A DNA stretch of 64,000 nt from Methylobacterium hispanicum (GTDB lineage: Bacteria; Pseudomonadota; Alphaproteobacteria; Rhizobiales; Beijerinckiaceae). Position numbers and translations under genes: made by a program. Positions 9,233 to 17,211 of this stretch are shown here, one piece after another. The notes beneath the pieces were generated by a model. That model worked only from the letters and a program-made list of their open reading frames with translations. It made no database searches and was not told the origin of the DNA. The stretch covers positions 186,001-250,000 of the forward strand of contig NZ_BPQO01000006.1 in NCBI RefSeq assembly GCF_022179285.1. The letters run 5' to 3'. Numbering within the stretch: position 1 is the first letter of the stretch; every line of letters begins with the position of its first letter.

Positions 9233-9727
9233 GTGCGGGGGATCGGTCTCATCGGCGGCATCTGCGCGGTGGCGCTTCTCGGCGGCTGCGCGGGCAATAC
9301 CGGATCGCCCGTCGCCGCGGTCCCGACCCTCTACCTTCCGCTCGCCAGCTCCGCGGCCCAGCTCGATGCCGCGGCGGCGCGCGACATGATCTCCGCCTAC
9401 CGGCGCAACCGGGGCGAGAAGCCGCTGGTGATCGACCCGGACCTGCAGCGCCTCGCCGAGGCCGAGGCCGCCGCGATGGCACTGGCCGACCGGCCGAGCA
9501 AGGCGCAGACGGTGAAGACCGCGGTCGCGCGCCTCGGCTACGACCAGGCCAACGCCAACCTCTCGGCGGGCTACCACACCTTGGCCGAGGCCTTCTCGGG
9601 CTGGCGCGACAGCCCGCCCCACAACGCCGTGATGCTCGATCCAGCCGCAACCCGCATGGGCATCGCCACGGCCTTCGCGCCGGGCTCGAAGTACAAGGTC
9701 TACTGGGCGCTGCTGACGGCCAAGTAG
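9233..9727 (+). CDS. CAP/SCP-domain lipoprotein
   Basis: Predicted lipoprotein of 164 residues. A short signal peptide ends in the lipobox LLGGC. The rest is a CAP (SCP/PR-1) domain: an initial helix with ISAYRRNRGEKPLVIDPDLQRLAEAEAAAM, then FSGWRDSPPHNAVMLDPAATRMGIA, in which the region before the conserved HNAVML contains the usual SPPH. Bacterial members are envelope proteins of mostly unknown activity. I chose the GTG at 9233 because GGAGGCGGAAG precedes it; it lies 19 bases after the channel stop, so the two are probably co-transcribed. A TAXI receptor gene follows closely. Confidence 0.82.
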   Translation: MRGIGLIGGICAVALLGGCAGNTGSPVAAVPTLYLPLASSAAQLDAAAARDMISAYRRNRGEKPLVIDPDLQRLAEAEAAAMALADRPSKAQTVKTAVARLGYDQANANLSAGYHTLAEAFSGWRDSPPHNAVMLDPAATRMGIATAFAPGSKYKVYWALLTAK

Positions 9728-9754
9728 CCGGTGGACGCGCAAGGGGAGGGGCGG

Positions 9755-10690
9755 ATGCGGCGCGCGGTCCGGGTTCTCGTGGCGCTGCTCGTGCTCACCG
9801 CCCCGGCGCTCGCCGAGGAGCTTCGCGTCAGCCTCGGCACCGCGACGCCCGGCGGCGGCTTCCCGGCTTACGCGGAGGCGCTGGTCGCGGCCCTGCGCGA
9901 GGCCGATCCCAGCCTCGTCGTCGAGACGCGCCCGACCGGCGGCTCGGTGGAGAATCTCGGCCTCCTGCGCCGTGGCGCCCTCGACCTCGCGCTGGTGCAG
10001 GGCGAGCACGCCTACCCGGCGCTGGCGGACGAGACCGCGCCGCGCCTCACCGTCGTCGCGCCGATCTACCCGACGCCCGGCCTCTTCGTGCTGCCGGCCG
10101 AGAGCCCCGTACGGCAGGTGGCGGATCTGCGTGGCCGCGCCGTCGCGCTGGGCACGCGGGATTCGGGGCTGACCGCGATGGGCCGGGCCGTGCTCGCCGC
10201 CTCCGGCCTCGATCCCGAGCGGGACGTCGTGCCAGTCGTCCTCGCGCGGGCGGGCGACGGGCCGGACCTCGTGCGCGCCGGCGCGGTCGCGGCCCTGTGG
10301 GGCGGGGGCCTGCGCTGGCCGGGCTTCACGGCCCTCGCGGCCGATCCAGGCGGCGCGCGCTTCCTGGCACCCGCGCCCGAGGCGGTCGCGCGCCTCCTGG
10401 CGGAGCGCCCCTCCCTGCGCCGGATGCGTGTGCCGGCCGGGACCTTCCCGGGGCAGGCGGAGCCGATCGACACGGTGGGATCGTGGAGCCTTATCCTCGC
10501 TCGACCGGATCTGCCGCCAGAGACTGCGGAGCGCCTCGTCCGGGCGATGGTGCGAGCGGGCGAGGCCCTCGGGCGCGCCACCGGCCAGGGCGGCGGCAGC
10601 GACCCGCGCAACCTCGCGGAGGCGGTGCCTCCGGCATGGCTCAATCCCGGGACAGCACGGGCACTCGCGGACCCCACGCGGGCGCCTTAG
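9755..10690 (+). CDS. TAXI-family TRAP transporter substrate-binding protein
   Basis: Periplasmic binding protein of 311 residues. A signal peptide ends near ALA-EE, then the mature protein starts LRVSLGTATPGGGFPAYAEALV, with the glycine-rich ligand-site start typical of TAXI receptors, and continues with TGGSVENLGLLRRGALDLALVQ. TAXI receptors normally deliver small acids to a fused TRAP membrane subunit. No such subunit is encoded nearby, so this is an orphan receptor whose permease is elsewhere or absent. The ATG at 9755 is preferred over an upstream GTG because AAGGGGAGGGG lies at the right distance. It starts 27 bases after the CAP lipoprotein gene. Confidence 0.8.
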   Translation: MRRAVRVLVALLVLTAPALAEELRVSLGTATPGGGFPAYAEALVAALREADPSLVVETRPTGGSVENLGLLRRGALDLALVQGEHAYPALADETAPRLTVVAPIYPTPGLFVLPAESPVRQVADLRGRAVALGTRDSGLTAMGRAVLAASGLDPERDVVPVVLARAGDGPDLVRAGAVAALWGGGLRWPGFTALAADPGGARFLAPAPEAVARLLAERPSLRRMRVPAGTFPGQAEPIDTVGSWSLILARPDLPPETAERLVRAMVRAGEALGRATGQGGGSDPRNLAEAVPPAWLNPGTARALADPTRAP

Positions 10691-10714
10691 CGCGCTCTCC
10701 GGGACCCGCGTCCC

Positions 10715-11545
10715 TTAAGGCAGGCCCTTCGCCGGCACGGGCGGGGCCTCCTTCAGCAGCGTCACCGTCACCCGGCGGTTGGCGGCCAGATAGGGGTTGT
10801 CGGGAAACAACGGCTCGGTGTCGGCCTTGCCGGCGACCGAGGCGAAACGGTCGTCGGGCACGCCGGCGCCTGCCAGGATCTCGCGGGTGCTGATCGCGCG
10901 CGCGGCCGAGATCTCCCAGGGCGGCGCCAGCGGGCGCCGTCCCGGCCGGTCGGTCGCCGTGAAGCCCGTGACGGCGATGCGGTTGGGCATCTGCCTGAGC
11001 AGCGGCGCGAGCTTCTCCAAGAGGCGGCGTGTCTGGTCGGTCGGCCGGCTCGACCCGTCCGGGAACATCGAGCGCCCGTCCTGATCGACGATCGAGACAT
11101 CGAGGCCCTGCTCGGTCCTGGCGACGACGACGTTCTTCGACACCTCGGCGATGTCGGGCAGATCCTGTAGCGCCTGCCGCAGCGATGCGGCGGCGAGGCC
11201 GAAGCTGTCAGGCTCGCTCGCGCTGTTCACGCCCAGGGCGGCGTCCGAGTCCGGCCTCGGCGGGGTGGTGCGGTCGGTCGCGCGGTCGGGCGGGATGTCG
11301 CGCAGGTAGCGGACGTGGTCGGCCGCGGGCAGGCCCTTGTGCTCGATGATGCCGGCAAAGCGCGATTCCTTGTTGATGCCGAAGGCGTCGCGCATCGAGC
11401 CCGCCACCGCCTGCATCTTCTTCTGGTCCTGCGTCGAGTACGCCGCGATCATCACGAAGAAGCTCATCAGCAGCGCCATCAGGTCGGCGAAGGTCACGAA
11501 CCAGCCGTGGCCGCCATGCGCGCCGCCGCGCTTCTTCTTGGCCAC
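10715..11545 (-). CDS. motB: Flagellar stator protein MotB
   Basis: Inner membrane stator subunit of 276 residues. Near the N-terminus is a single membrane helix (WFVTFADLMALLMSFFVM, about 15-35) with the essential ion-binding Asp D21. A linker rich in Pro and Asp follows, then a C-terminal OmpA-like peptidoglycan-binding domain (about 150-270), including AVTGFTATDRP and ISAARAISTREIL. It lies 35 bases downstream of motA in one operon. Other flagellar genes are not in the window. The protein ends in VPAKGLP with no further domain. Confidence 0.9.
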   Translation of the reverse strand: MAKKKRGGAHGGHGWFVTFADLMALLMSFFVMIAAYSTQDQKKMQAVAGSMRDAFGINKESRFAGIIEHKGLPAADHVRYLRDIPPDRATDRTTPPRPDSDAALGVNSASEPDSFGLAAASLRQALQDLPDIAEVSKNVVVARTEQGLDVSIVDQDGRSMFPDGSSRPTDQTRRLLEKLAPLLRQMPNRIAVTGFTATDRPGRRPLAPPWEISAARAISTREILAGAGVPDDRFASVAGKADTEPLFPDNPYLAANRRVTVTLLKEAPPVPAKGLP

Positions 11546-11580
11546 CGTGCGGGCCCTCCGCTACCGATGCCCGGCCGCCG

Positions 11581-12354
11581 TCACGCCGCAGCCTCCTCGA
11601 GCGGCTCGCGGTGGGCGTGCGGCAGGTAGGCGACCAGCATCTCGCGCACCAGCGTCGGGCTCTTCTGGTCGCGGATCATCAGGATGCCGTCGATGATCAG
11701 CGAGCGGGAGACGTCCTCCTCCTCGACCTTCAGGTGCAGCTTGTCCGCGATCGGCAGCGCGACGAGGTTTGCGATCAGCGCCCCGTAGAGGGTGGCGAGC
11801 AGCGCAGTCGCCATCGCTGGGCCGAGCTTCGAGGGATCGGACATGTTGGCGAACATCGTCACCATGCCGAGGATCGTGCCGATCATGCCCCAGGCCGGCG
11901 CGCAGTCGCCGAAGGCGCGGTAGATCTTCGAGCCCTCCTCGAGGTGCATCAGGAAGTTGTCGCGGTCCCGCTCCATCGTGTCGCGGATGAACTCGCGCTC
12001 GTAGCCGTCGGCGACGTAGCGCGCGCCCTGGGCCAGGAAGGGATCGGAGATCTCCATGTTCTCCAGCGCCATCGGCCCGCTCTTGCGCACGGTCTCGGCG
12101 ATCTTGGTGATCTCCTCGATCAGGTCGTGCGGCTTCACCGCCCGCATGGTGAAGGCGTAGCGCAGGCCCATCGGCAGGCCGTGTGCGATGGCCGAGAAGG
12201 GGAACCGGATGATCGTCGCCATCACGGAGCCGCCGAAGATGACGATGACCGCGTGCTTGTCGAAGTAGGCGGCGAAGTTGCCGCCGTCGATCATGATCAG
12301 CGTGAACACCACGCCGACGCCGCCGAGCAGCCCGATACCGGTTGCGAGATCCAT
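11581..12354 (-). CDS. motA: Flagellar stator protein MotA
   Basis: Membrane stator subunit of 257 residues that forms the ion channel with MotB and drives flagellar rotation. Four membrane helices are visible: two near the N-terminus (about 5-25 and 35-50) and two after residue 150 (WGMIGTILGMVTMFANM and TALLATLYGALIANLVALPIA). Between them is the cytoplasmic loop that contacts the rotor. The conserved Pro before GMIGT is replaced by CAPAWGMIG, the PomA/MotA arrangement with Pro-Ala-Trp. It is the first gene of a motA-motB pair. The length matches PomA-like proteins more than the roughly 290-residue rhizobial MotA. Confidence 0.9.
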   Translation of the reverse strand: MDLATGIGLLGGVGVVFTLIMIDGGNFAAYFDKHAVIVIFGGSVMATIIRFPFSAIAHGLPMGLRYAFTMRAVKPHDLIEEITKIAETVRKSGPMALENMEISDPFLAQGARYVADGYEREFIRDTMERDRDNFLMHLEEGSKIYRAFGDCAPAWGMIGTILGMVTMFANMSDPSKLGPAMATALLATLYGALIANLVALPIADKLHLKVEEEDVSRSLIIDGILMIRDQKSPTLVREMLVAYLPHAHREPLEEAAA

Positions 12355-12605
12355 GATGAGACGACCCGGCGCGGGATATCGGACAAGCGCGGCGCCGCGG
12401 CGCTTGCGGCCCGCGCCTCCCGATGGTTAGCAAATCATGCTGAACGAACCGTAAAGAGCCGGGCCCTGAACCCAGCCGTCATGCGCCGTTCAGCCGGGAC
12501 GCCGCATAAGCCGTCCCGTCCCGAGGTGCCGGCCCGCCAGAGAGCGGTGCGGACCGAGGGGGCGGCGCCCCGCCCGGCGCCGTCGGGGGTAGCATCGGAG
12601 TTGGC

Positions 12606-14390
12606 ATGTCGCTGGTTCGTCTCTACGCGCGGGTGCTGGGCCTCCTCGGCTCAGACCGCAGGCTGGCCTGGGCGCTCGCCGGCGCGAACGTGATGCTGGC
12701 GGTGGCGGCCTTCGCCGAGCCGCTGCTGATGGGCCGCATCATCGATCAGCTGACGCATCTCAAGCGCGGCGGCGACGCCATGGGCACGATGCTGCCGCTG
12801 ATCCTGGCCTGGGTCGGCTTCGGCTTCTTCACCATCGCGGCGGGCGTCGCGATCGCGCTCCACGCCGACCGGCTCGCCCACCGCAACCGCCTCGGAACGA
12901 TGGCGCGCTACTTCGAGCACGTGCTCGACCTGCCGCTCGCCTTCCACGCCTCGAACCATTCCGGCACCGTGCTCAAGGCCATGCTGGAGGGCACGAACGG
13001 CATGAACGGCTTCTGGCTCGGGTTCTTCCGCGACCACCTCGCGGCGCTGATCTCGCTCGGCGTGCTCCTGCCGATGACCCTCTTCGTGAACTGGAAGCTC
13101 GGCCTCATCCTCGTGGTGCTGGTGATGGTCTTCACCGCGCTCACCACCTTCGTGATGCGCCGCACCGAGACGCTGCAGGGCCGCGTCGAGGCCTATAACT
13201 CGGGCCTCGCCGCCCACGCCTCGGACGCGCTCGGCAACGTCGCGGTCATCCAGTCCTTCACCCGCGCCAAGGCGGAGAAGGATGCGATGCGCGACATCAT
13301 CCAGAACCTGCTCGCCGCCCAGATCCCGGTCCTGTCCTGGTGGGCGCTGGCCAACGTCGCCACCCGCGCCTCGGCCACCATCACCATGACGGCGATCTTC
13401 GTGACCGGCATCTTCCTGTACCAGGCCGGCACCACCACGGTCGGCGAGGTCGTGGCCTTCATGGGCTTGGCGACCGCCCTCGTGGCCCGCCTCGACCACG
13501 TGGTCGGCTTCGTCAACGGCGTGTTCCAGCAGGCCCCGAAGATCGCCGAGTTCTTCGCGATCTTCGACACGGTCCCGGCCGTCCGCGACCGGCCGCACGC
13601 TCTGCAAATCGCCCGCTTCGAGGGCGACGTCAGCTTCGAGGGCGTGGAGTTCTCCTACGACGGCCGCCGCAAGGCGCTCGACGGGGTCTCGTTCGCGGCC
13701 CGGGCCGGCGAGACGGTGGCGCTTGTCGGCACCACGGGCTCGGGCAAGTCGACGACCCTCGGCCTGCTGCACCGCAGTTTCGATCCGGCCGCGGGCGCCA
13801 TCCGGATCGACGGGATCGACATCCGCGACATCGGCCTCTCCAGCTTGCGCCACAACATCGGCGTGGTCTTCCAGGAGCCGATGCTGTTCGCCCGCTCGAT
13901 CCGCGAGAACCTGCAGGTCGGCTGCCCCGAGGCCACCGACGCTGAGATGCTCGACGCCCTGGAGCGCGCCCAGGCCTCCGCCTTCATGGCACGCCAACCC
14001 GACGGGCTCGACACGATCATCGGCGAGCGCGGCCGCTCGCTCTCCGGCGGCGAGCGCCAGCGCCTCTCGATCGCCCGGGCTCTCCTGAAGAATCCGCCGA
14101 TCCTGATCCTCGACGAGGCCACCTCGGCGCTCGACGCCGCCACCGAGCGCAAGCTCCAGGGCGCCTTGGAGACCGTGATGGAGGGCCGCACCACCTTCGT
14201 GATCGCCCACCGCCTCGCCACGATCCGCAACGCCGACCGCATCCTGGTCTTCCACGAGGGGAAGATCGTCGAGGCTGGCACCTTCGACGCGCTGGTGGCC
14301 GAGGGCGGCCGCTTCGCCGAGCTCGCCCGGGCTCAGTTCATGGCCGCCGAGGCGGCGGAGGACGGCGTCGAGATGGCGATGGCGGCGTGA
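12606..14390 (+). CDS. ndvA: Cyclic beta-1,2-glucan ABC exporter, NdvA/ChvA type
   Basis: Half-size ABC exporter of 594 residues, the length of NdvA/ChvA. The N-terminal six-helix membrane domain covers about 15-320. The ATPase domain contains Walker A GTTGSGKST, a Q-loop in FQEPMLF, signature LSGGERQRLSIARALL, Walker B ILILDEATSALD and the switch His in IAHRL. In rhizobia this protein exports cyclic beta-1,2-glucan for osmotic adaptation and host interaction. Assignment is by overall resemblance to that family, including the start SLVRLYARVLGLLG; the synthase NdvB is not in the window. The gene stands alone on the plus strand. Confidence 0.85.
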   Translation: MSLVRLYARVLGLLGSDRRLAWALAGANVMLAVAAFAEPLLMGRIIDQLTHLKRGGDAMGTMLPLILAWVGFGFFTIAAGVAIALHADRLAHRNRLGTMARYFEHVLDLPLAFHASNHSGTVLKAMLEGTNGMNGFWLGFFRDHLAALISLGVLLPMTLFVNWKLGLILVVLVMVFTALTTFVMRRTETLQGRVEAYNSGLAAHASDALGNVAVIQSFTRAKAEKDAMRDIIQNLLAAQIPVLSWWALANVATRASATITMTAIFVTGIFLYQAGTTTVGEVVAFMGLATALVARLDHVVGFVNGVFQQAPKIAEFFAIFDTVPAVRDRPHALQIARFEGDVSFEGVEFSYDGRRKALDGVSFAARAGETVALVGTTGSGKSTTLGLLHRSFDPAAGAIRIDGIDIRDIGLSSLRHNIGVVFQEPMLFARSIRENLQVGCPEATDAEMLDALERAQASAFMARQPDGLDTIIGERGRSLSGGERQRLSIARALLKNPPILILDEATSALDAATERKLQGALETVMEGRTTFVIAHRLATIRNADRILVFHEGKIVEAGTFDALVAEGGRFAELARAQFMAAEAAEDGVEMAMAA

Positions 14391-14440
14391 GGGAGATGGG
14401 CCCGTCCCCTGGCGGGGAAGGGCTCTTGCTCACCGTTCGG

Positions 14441-14472
14441 CCCCCCTCTCCCCGCAAGCGGGGGAGGGGGGG
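14441..14472. repeat. GC-rich imperfect palindrome downstream of ndvA
   Basis: A pyrimidine arm (CCCCCCTCTCCCCGC) faces a purine arm across two A bases, with a small mismatch region in the middle. It lies 50 bases after the ndvA stop. A related element with the same CCCCTCTCCCCGC core is at 42628-42653. It may act as a terminator or be a dispersed intergenic repeat; no T-run follows. Confidence 0.5.
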
Positions 14473-14524
14473 CCACCCCAGCTTGACCATTGACAGCCGC
14501 GCCCCGCTCGCCCCAGGAAGCCCC

Positions 14525-14899
14525 ATGGGACGACGCATGCAGCGGACAGGGGCATGGCGGGCCGCCATCGGCGTGCTCACTCTCTACGCGCTCGTGCTGC
14601 AGGGCCTGCTCGGCGGCGTCGCCGCCGCCCGGATGAGCTTGCAGGCCAGCGGGATCATCTGCTCAGATCACCGCGCGGACGCGGGCCAGGAGCGGGACGA
14701 ACAGACCGGCCACCAATCCTGCTGCTCCACGGCCTGCCGGCTCGCCGCCTGCGCGCTGGCCGCTCCCGAGATCGAGGCGATACCCGCCGCCGTGCCGGCG
14801 CTCGCCCGCGAACGGCGCTGGCACGCCGTCCAAGCCCACGCGCCGCCCGCCCGGACCCACCGCTCAGCCGCACCCCGCGCACCGCCCGCCGCCACCTGA
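14525..14899 (+). CDS. Small Cys-rich exported protein, DUF2946-like
   Basis: Protein of 124 residues. An N-terminal membrane or signal segment (IGVLTLYALVLQGLLGGVAAA) is followed by a Cys/His-containing stretch GHQSCCSTACRLAACALAAPE, with two Cys adjacent and two more nearby, and then a Pro/Arg/Ala-rich tail. The layout recalls DUF2946 proteins found beside TonB-dependent metal receptors, and a TonB receptor does follow 179 bases downstream. Cys and His placement suggests metal handling, but this is inference. Start could be the ATG at 14537 instead. The C-terminal third looks disordered. Confidence 0.6.
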   Translation: MGRRMQRTGAWRAAIGVLTLYALVLQGLLGGVAAARMSLQASGIICSDHRADAGQERDEQTGHQSCCSTACRLAACALAAPEIEAIPAAVPALARERRWHAVQAHAPPARTHRSAAPRAPPAAT

Positions 14900-15078
14900 C
14901 CCGTCGCCCGTAAGCGACCGGTCGGCCGGCGGCCGTCTTCACTCAGGACGATTCCGGCCCCTGCATCGAGCCCCGCGACGCGGCCGCGCGAGAAGCGCCC
15001 GCGCGCCTCCTCTCCTCGACAGGAGCCGCCCGCGCCGACGCCCAAGGACCGTCGCGCGACCCGGGCGCAGGAGCCGTC

Positions 15079-17211
15079 ATGTCCCCTCGATCCATCGCCG
15101 CCTGCCTGGCGGTCGCGACCTGCCTTGCCCCGAACGCCGCCATGTCCGGCCCCGCGGCGCCCGACGCCGTCGAACTCGACATGCTGGAGGTGACCGCGAC
15201 CGGTGCCCCCGCGCCCCGCGGCCTCAACCTCGCGACGCCCGCCCCCTCGGCGAGCCGGCTCGGCCTCACGCCCCTCCAGACGCCCGCCAGCGTCGACGTC
15301 ATCCCGGGCGCGGTGGTGCGCGAGCGCGGGCAGATTACCGTGAATGAGGCGGTCACCCAGAACGGCGTCGGCATCGCCAGCACCGCCTCGCCGGGCACCG
15401 GCAACTCCGCCTTCTCGGCCCGCGGCTTCGTCGGCACCAACTCGGTGATGCGCCTCTACGACGGCGTGCGCCTCTACACGAGCACCCAGACCTTCCCGTT
15501 CGACACCTGGAACGTCGCGCGCATCGAGGTGCTGCGCGGCCCGGCCTCTGTGCTCTACGGCGAGGGCGCGGTCGGTGGCGTGATCGACGTCGTGCCGAAG
15601 CGCCCGACCTTCACGGACGTGAGCGAGGCCCGGGTCGGCTTCGGCTCGGACTACACCCGCCGCGTCGCGGCCGGCTCCGGCGGCCCGATCAGCGACGTGC
15701 TGGCCTACCGCCTCGACGTCAGCCGCAACGCGGGCGCGGGCTGGCTGCGCCCGAACGGCGACTTCGAGAACCTCGCGGTCTCGGGGAGCCTGCTCTACCG
15801 GCCGAGTGCCGACCTCGCGGTGACGCTCTCGAACGATTACGGGGACACCGCCCCGGAGCGCTACTGGGGCTCGCCCCTCGTCAACGGCCGCGTGCCCCGC
15901 ATCCTGCGGGACACCAACTTCAACGTTGCCGACAGCGAGATCCGCTGGCGCGACAACTGGACTGTGCTCAAGGCCGAGTGGAGCCCGAGCGCCGACCTTT
16001 CCGTCCGCAACGTCGCCTATCGGATGACGAGCGACCGTTTCTACCGGAACGCCGAAGGCTCCGCCTTCCTACCGGCGACGGGGCTCGTCCAGCGCTCCCT
16101 CTTCGCCGAGATCCGCCACGATCAGGAGCAGATCGGCAACCGCCTCGACGCGACGCTGCGCGGCGACGTCTTCGGCCTACCCAGTCGGACGGTGCTGGGT
16201 GCCGAGGTCAATCGCATCCGCTACCGGCACATCAACAACCGGCCCTACGGCGGCACCGACCTCGTCGATCCCTTCGCCTTCGTGCCCGGCCGCTTCATCA
16301 ACCTCGCGGGCACCGCGCCGGGCTACGAGAACGTGGTCGACCAGTACGCCCTCTTCGCCGAGAACCGCCTCGTGCTCACCAAGGAGCTCTCGCTGGTGAC
16401 GGGCCTCCGCTACGACGCGCCCATCATCCGCGGGGCGGACCTGCGCGCCGGCACGCGCTTCCGCTCCGATTTCGAGGCGCTGAGCTGGCGCGCCGGCCTC
16501 GTCTACCAGCCGCGACCCGACGTCTCGCTCTACGCGCAAGTCGCCACTGCCGTGGACCCGGTCGGCAACTTCGTCTCGCTGCAGCCGGCCCAGAAGGACT
16601 TCCGCCTGTCCACCGGCCGGCAGGTCGAGATCGGGGCCAAGGGCCTGTTCTGGGCGGGCACGGCGGAATGGACGCTGGCCGGCTACCGCATCGTCAAGGA
16701 CAACCTCGTCAGTGCCGTGCCGGGCCAGCCGGGCGTCGGCGTGCAGGTCGGCAGCCAATCCTCGCAAGGGTTCGAGGCGGCGCTCTCCCTCTCGCCGTGG
16801 GAGAACTGGCGCCTCGACGCCAACCTCGCGCTGCTCCACGCCCAGTACGACGATTTCAGCCAGACGGTCGCGGGCCGGGTGGTCTCCTACGCCGGCAACT
16901 TCCCGGTCGACGTGCCCGAGCGGGTCGCCAACCTCTGGCTCGCCTGGGCCTTCGCGCCGCGCTGGGAGGCGCGGCTCGGCGTGCAGCATGTCGGGCCGAT
17001 GGCGAGCGACTTCGCCAACCTGCTGCTGCGGCCGGACTACACGCTCCTGAACACCGTGCTCGACTACCGTCCGGATCCCGGCTCGCGCCTGTCGCTGCGG
17101 GTCTACAACCTCACCGACGAAGTGTACGCCGCCGCCCGCGGGGGCAACGCGACCTCTCTCCTGCTCGGTCGGCCCCGCACGGTCGAGCTCATCTACGACG
17201 TGGTCTTCTGA
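15079..17211 (+). CDS. TonB-dependent siderophore receptor
   Basis: Outer membrane receptor of 710 residues. A signal peptide (about 22-25 residues) is followed by a region MLEVTATGAPAPRG that resembles a TonB box, then the plug domain with TPASVDVIPGAVVRERG and VARIEVLRGPASVLYGEGAVGGVIDVVPKRP. The 22-strand barrel follows and the protein ends in the terminal Phe of YDVVF. It would import a ferric siderophore or other metal chelate with energy from TonB. The stop overlaps by one base the start of a PepSY membrane protein, so the two are one transcription and translation unit. The ligand cannot be told. Confidence 0.9.
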   Translation: MSPRSIAACLAVATCLAPNAAMSGPAAPDAVELDMLEVTATGAPAPRGLNLATPAPSASRLGLTPLQTPASVDVIPGAVVRERGQITVNEAVTQNGVGIASTASPGTGNSAFSARGFVGTNSVMRLYDGVRLYTSTQTFPFDTWNVARIEVLRGPASVLYGEGAVGGVIDVVPKRPTFTDVSEARVGFGSDYTRRVAAGSGGPISDVLAYRLDVSRNAGAGWLRPNGDFENLAVSGSLLYRPSADLAVTLSNDYGDTAPERYWGSPLVNGRVPRILRDTNFNVADSEIRWRDNWTVLKAEWSPSADLSVRNVAYRMTSDRFYRNAEGSAFLPATGLVQRSLFAEIRHDQEQIGNRLDATLRGDVFGLPSRTVLGAEVNRIRYRHINNRPYGGTDLVDPFAFVPGRFINLAGTAPGYENVVDQYALFAENRLVLTKELSLVTGLRYDAPIIRGADLRAGTRFRSDFEALSWRAGLVYQPRPDVSLYAQVATAVDPVGNFVSLQPAQKDFRLSTGRQVEIGAKGLFWAGTAEWTLAGYRIVKDNLVSAVPGQPGVGVQVGSQSSQGFEAALSLSPWENWRLDANLALLHAQYDDFSQTVAGRVVSYAGNFPVDVPERVANLWLAWAFAPRWEARLGVQHVGPMASDFANLLLRPDYTLLNTVLDYRPDPGSRLSLRVYNLTDEVYAAARGGNATSLLLGRPRTVELIYDVVF

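Noticed and set aside
15978-17210. Plus-strand frame that continues upstream of the PepSY gene into the TonB receptor
   Set aside because: The PepSY protein clearly begins at 17211; the upstream part is the receptor gene in another frame.
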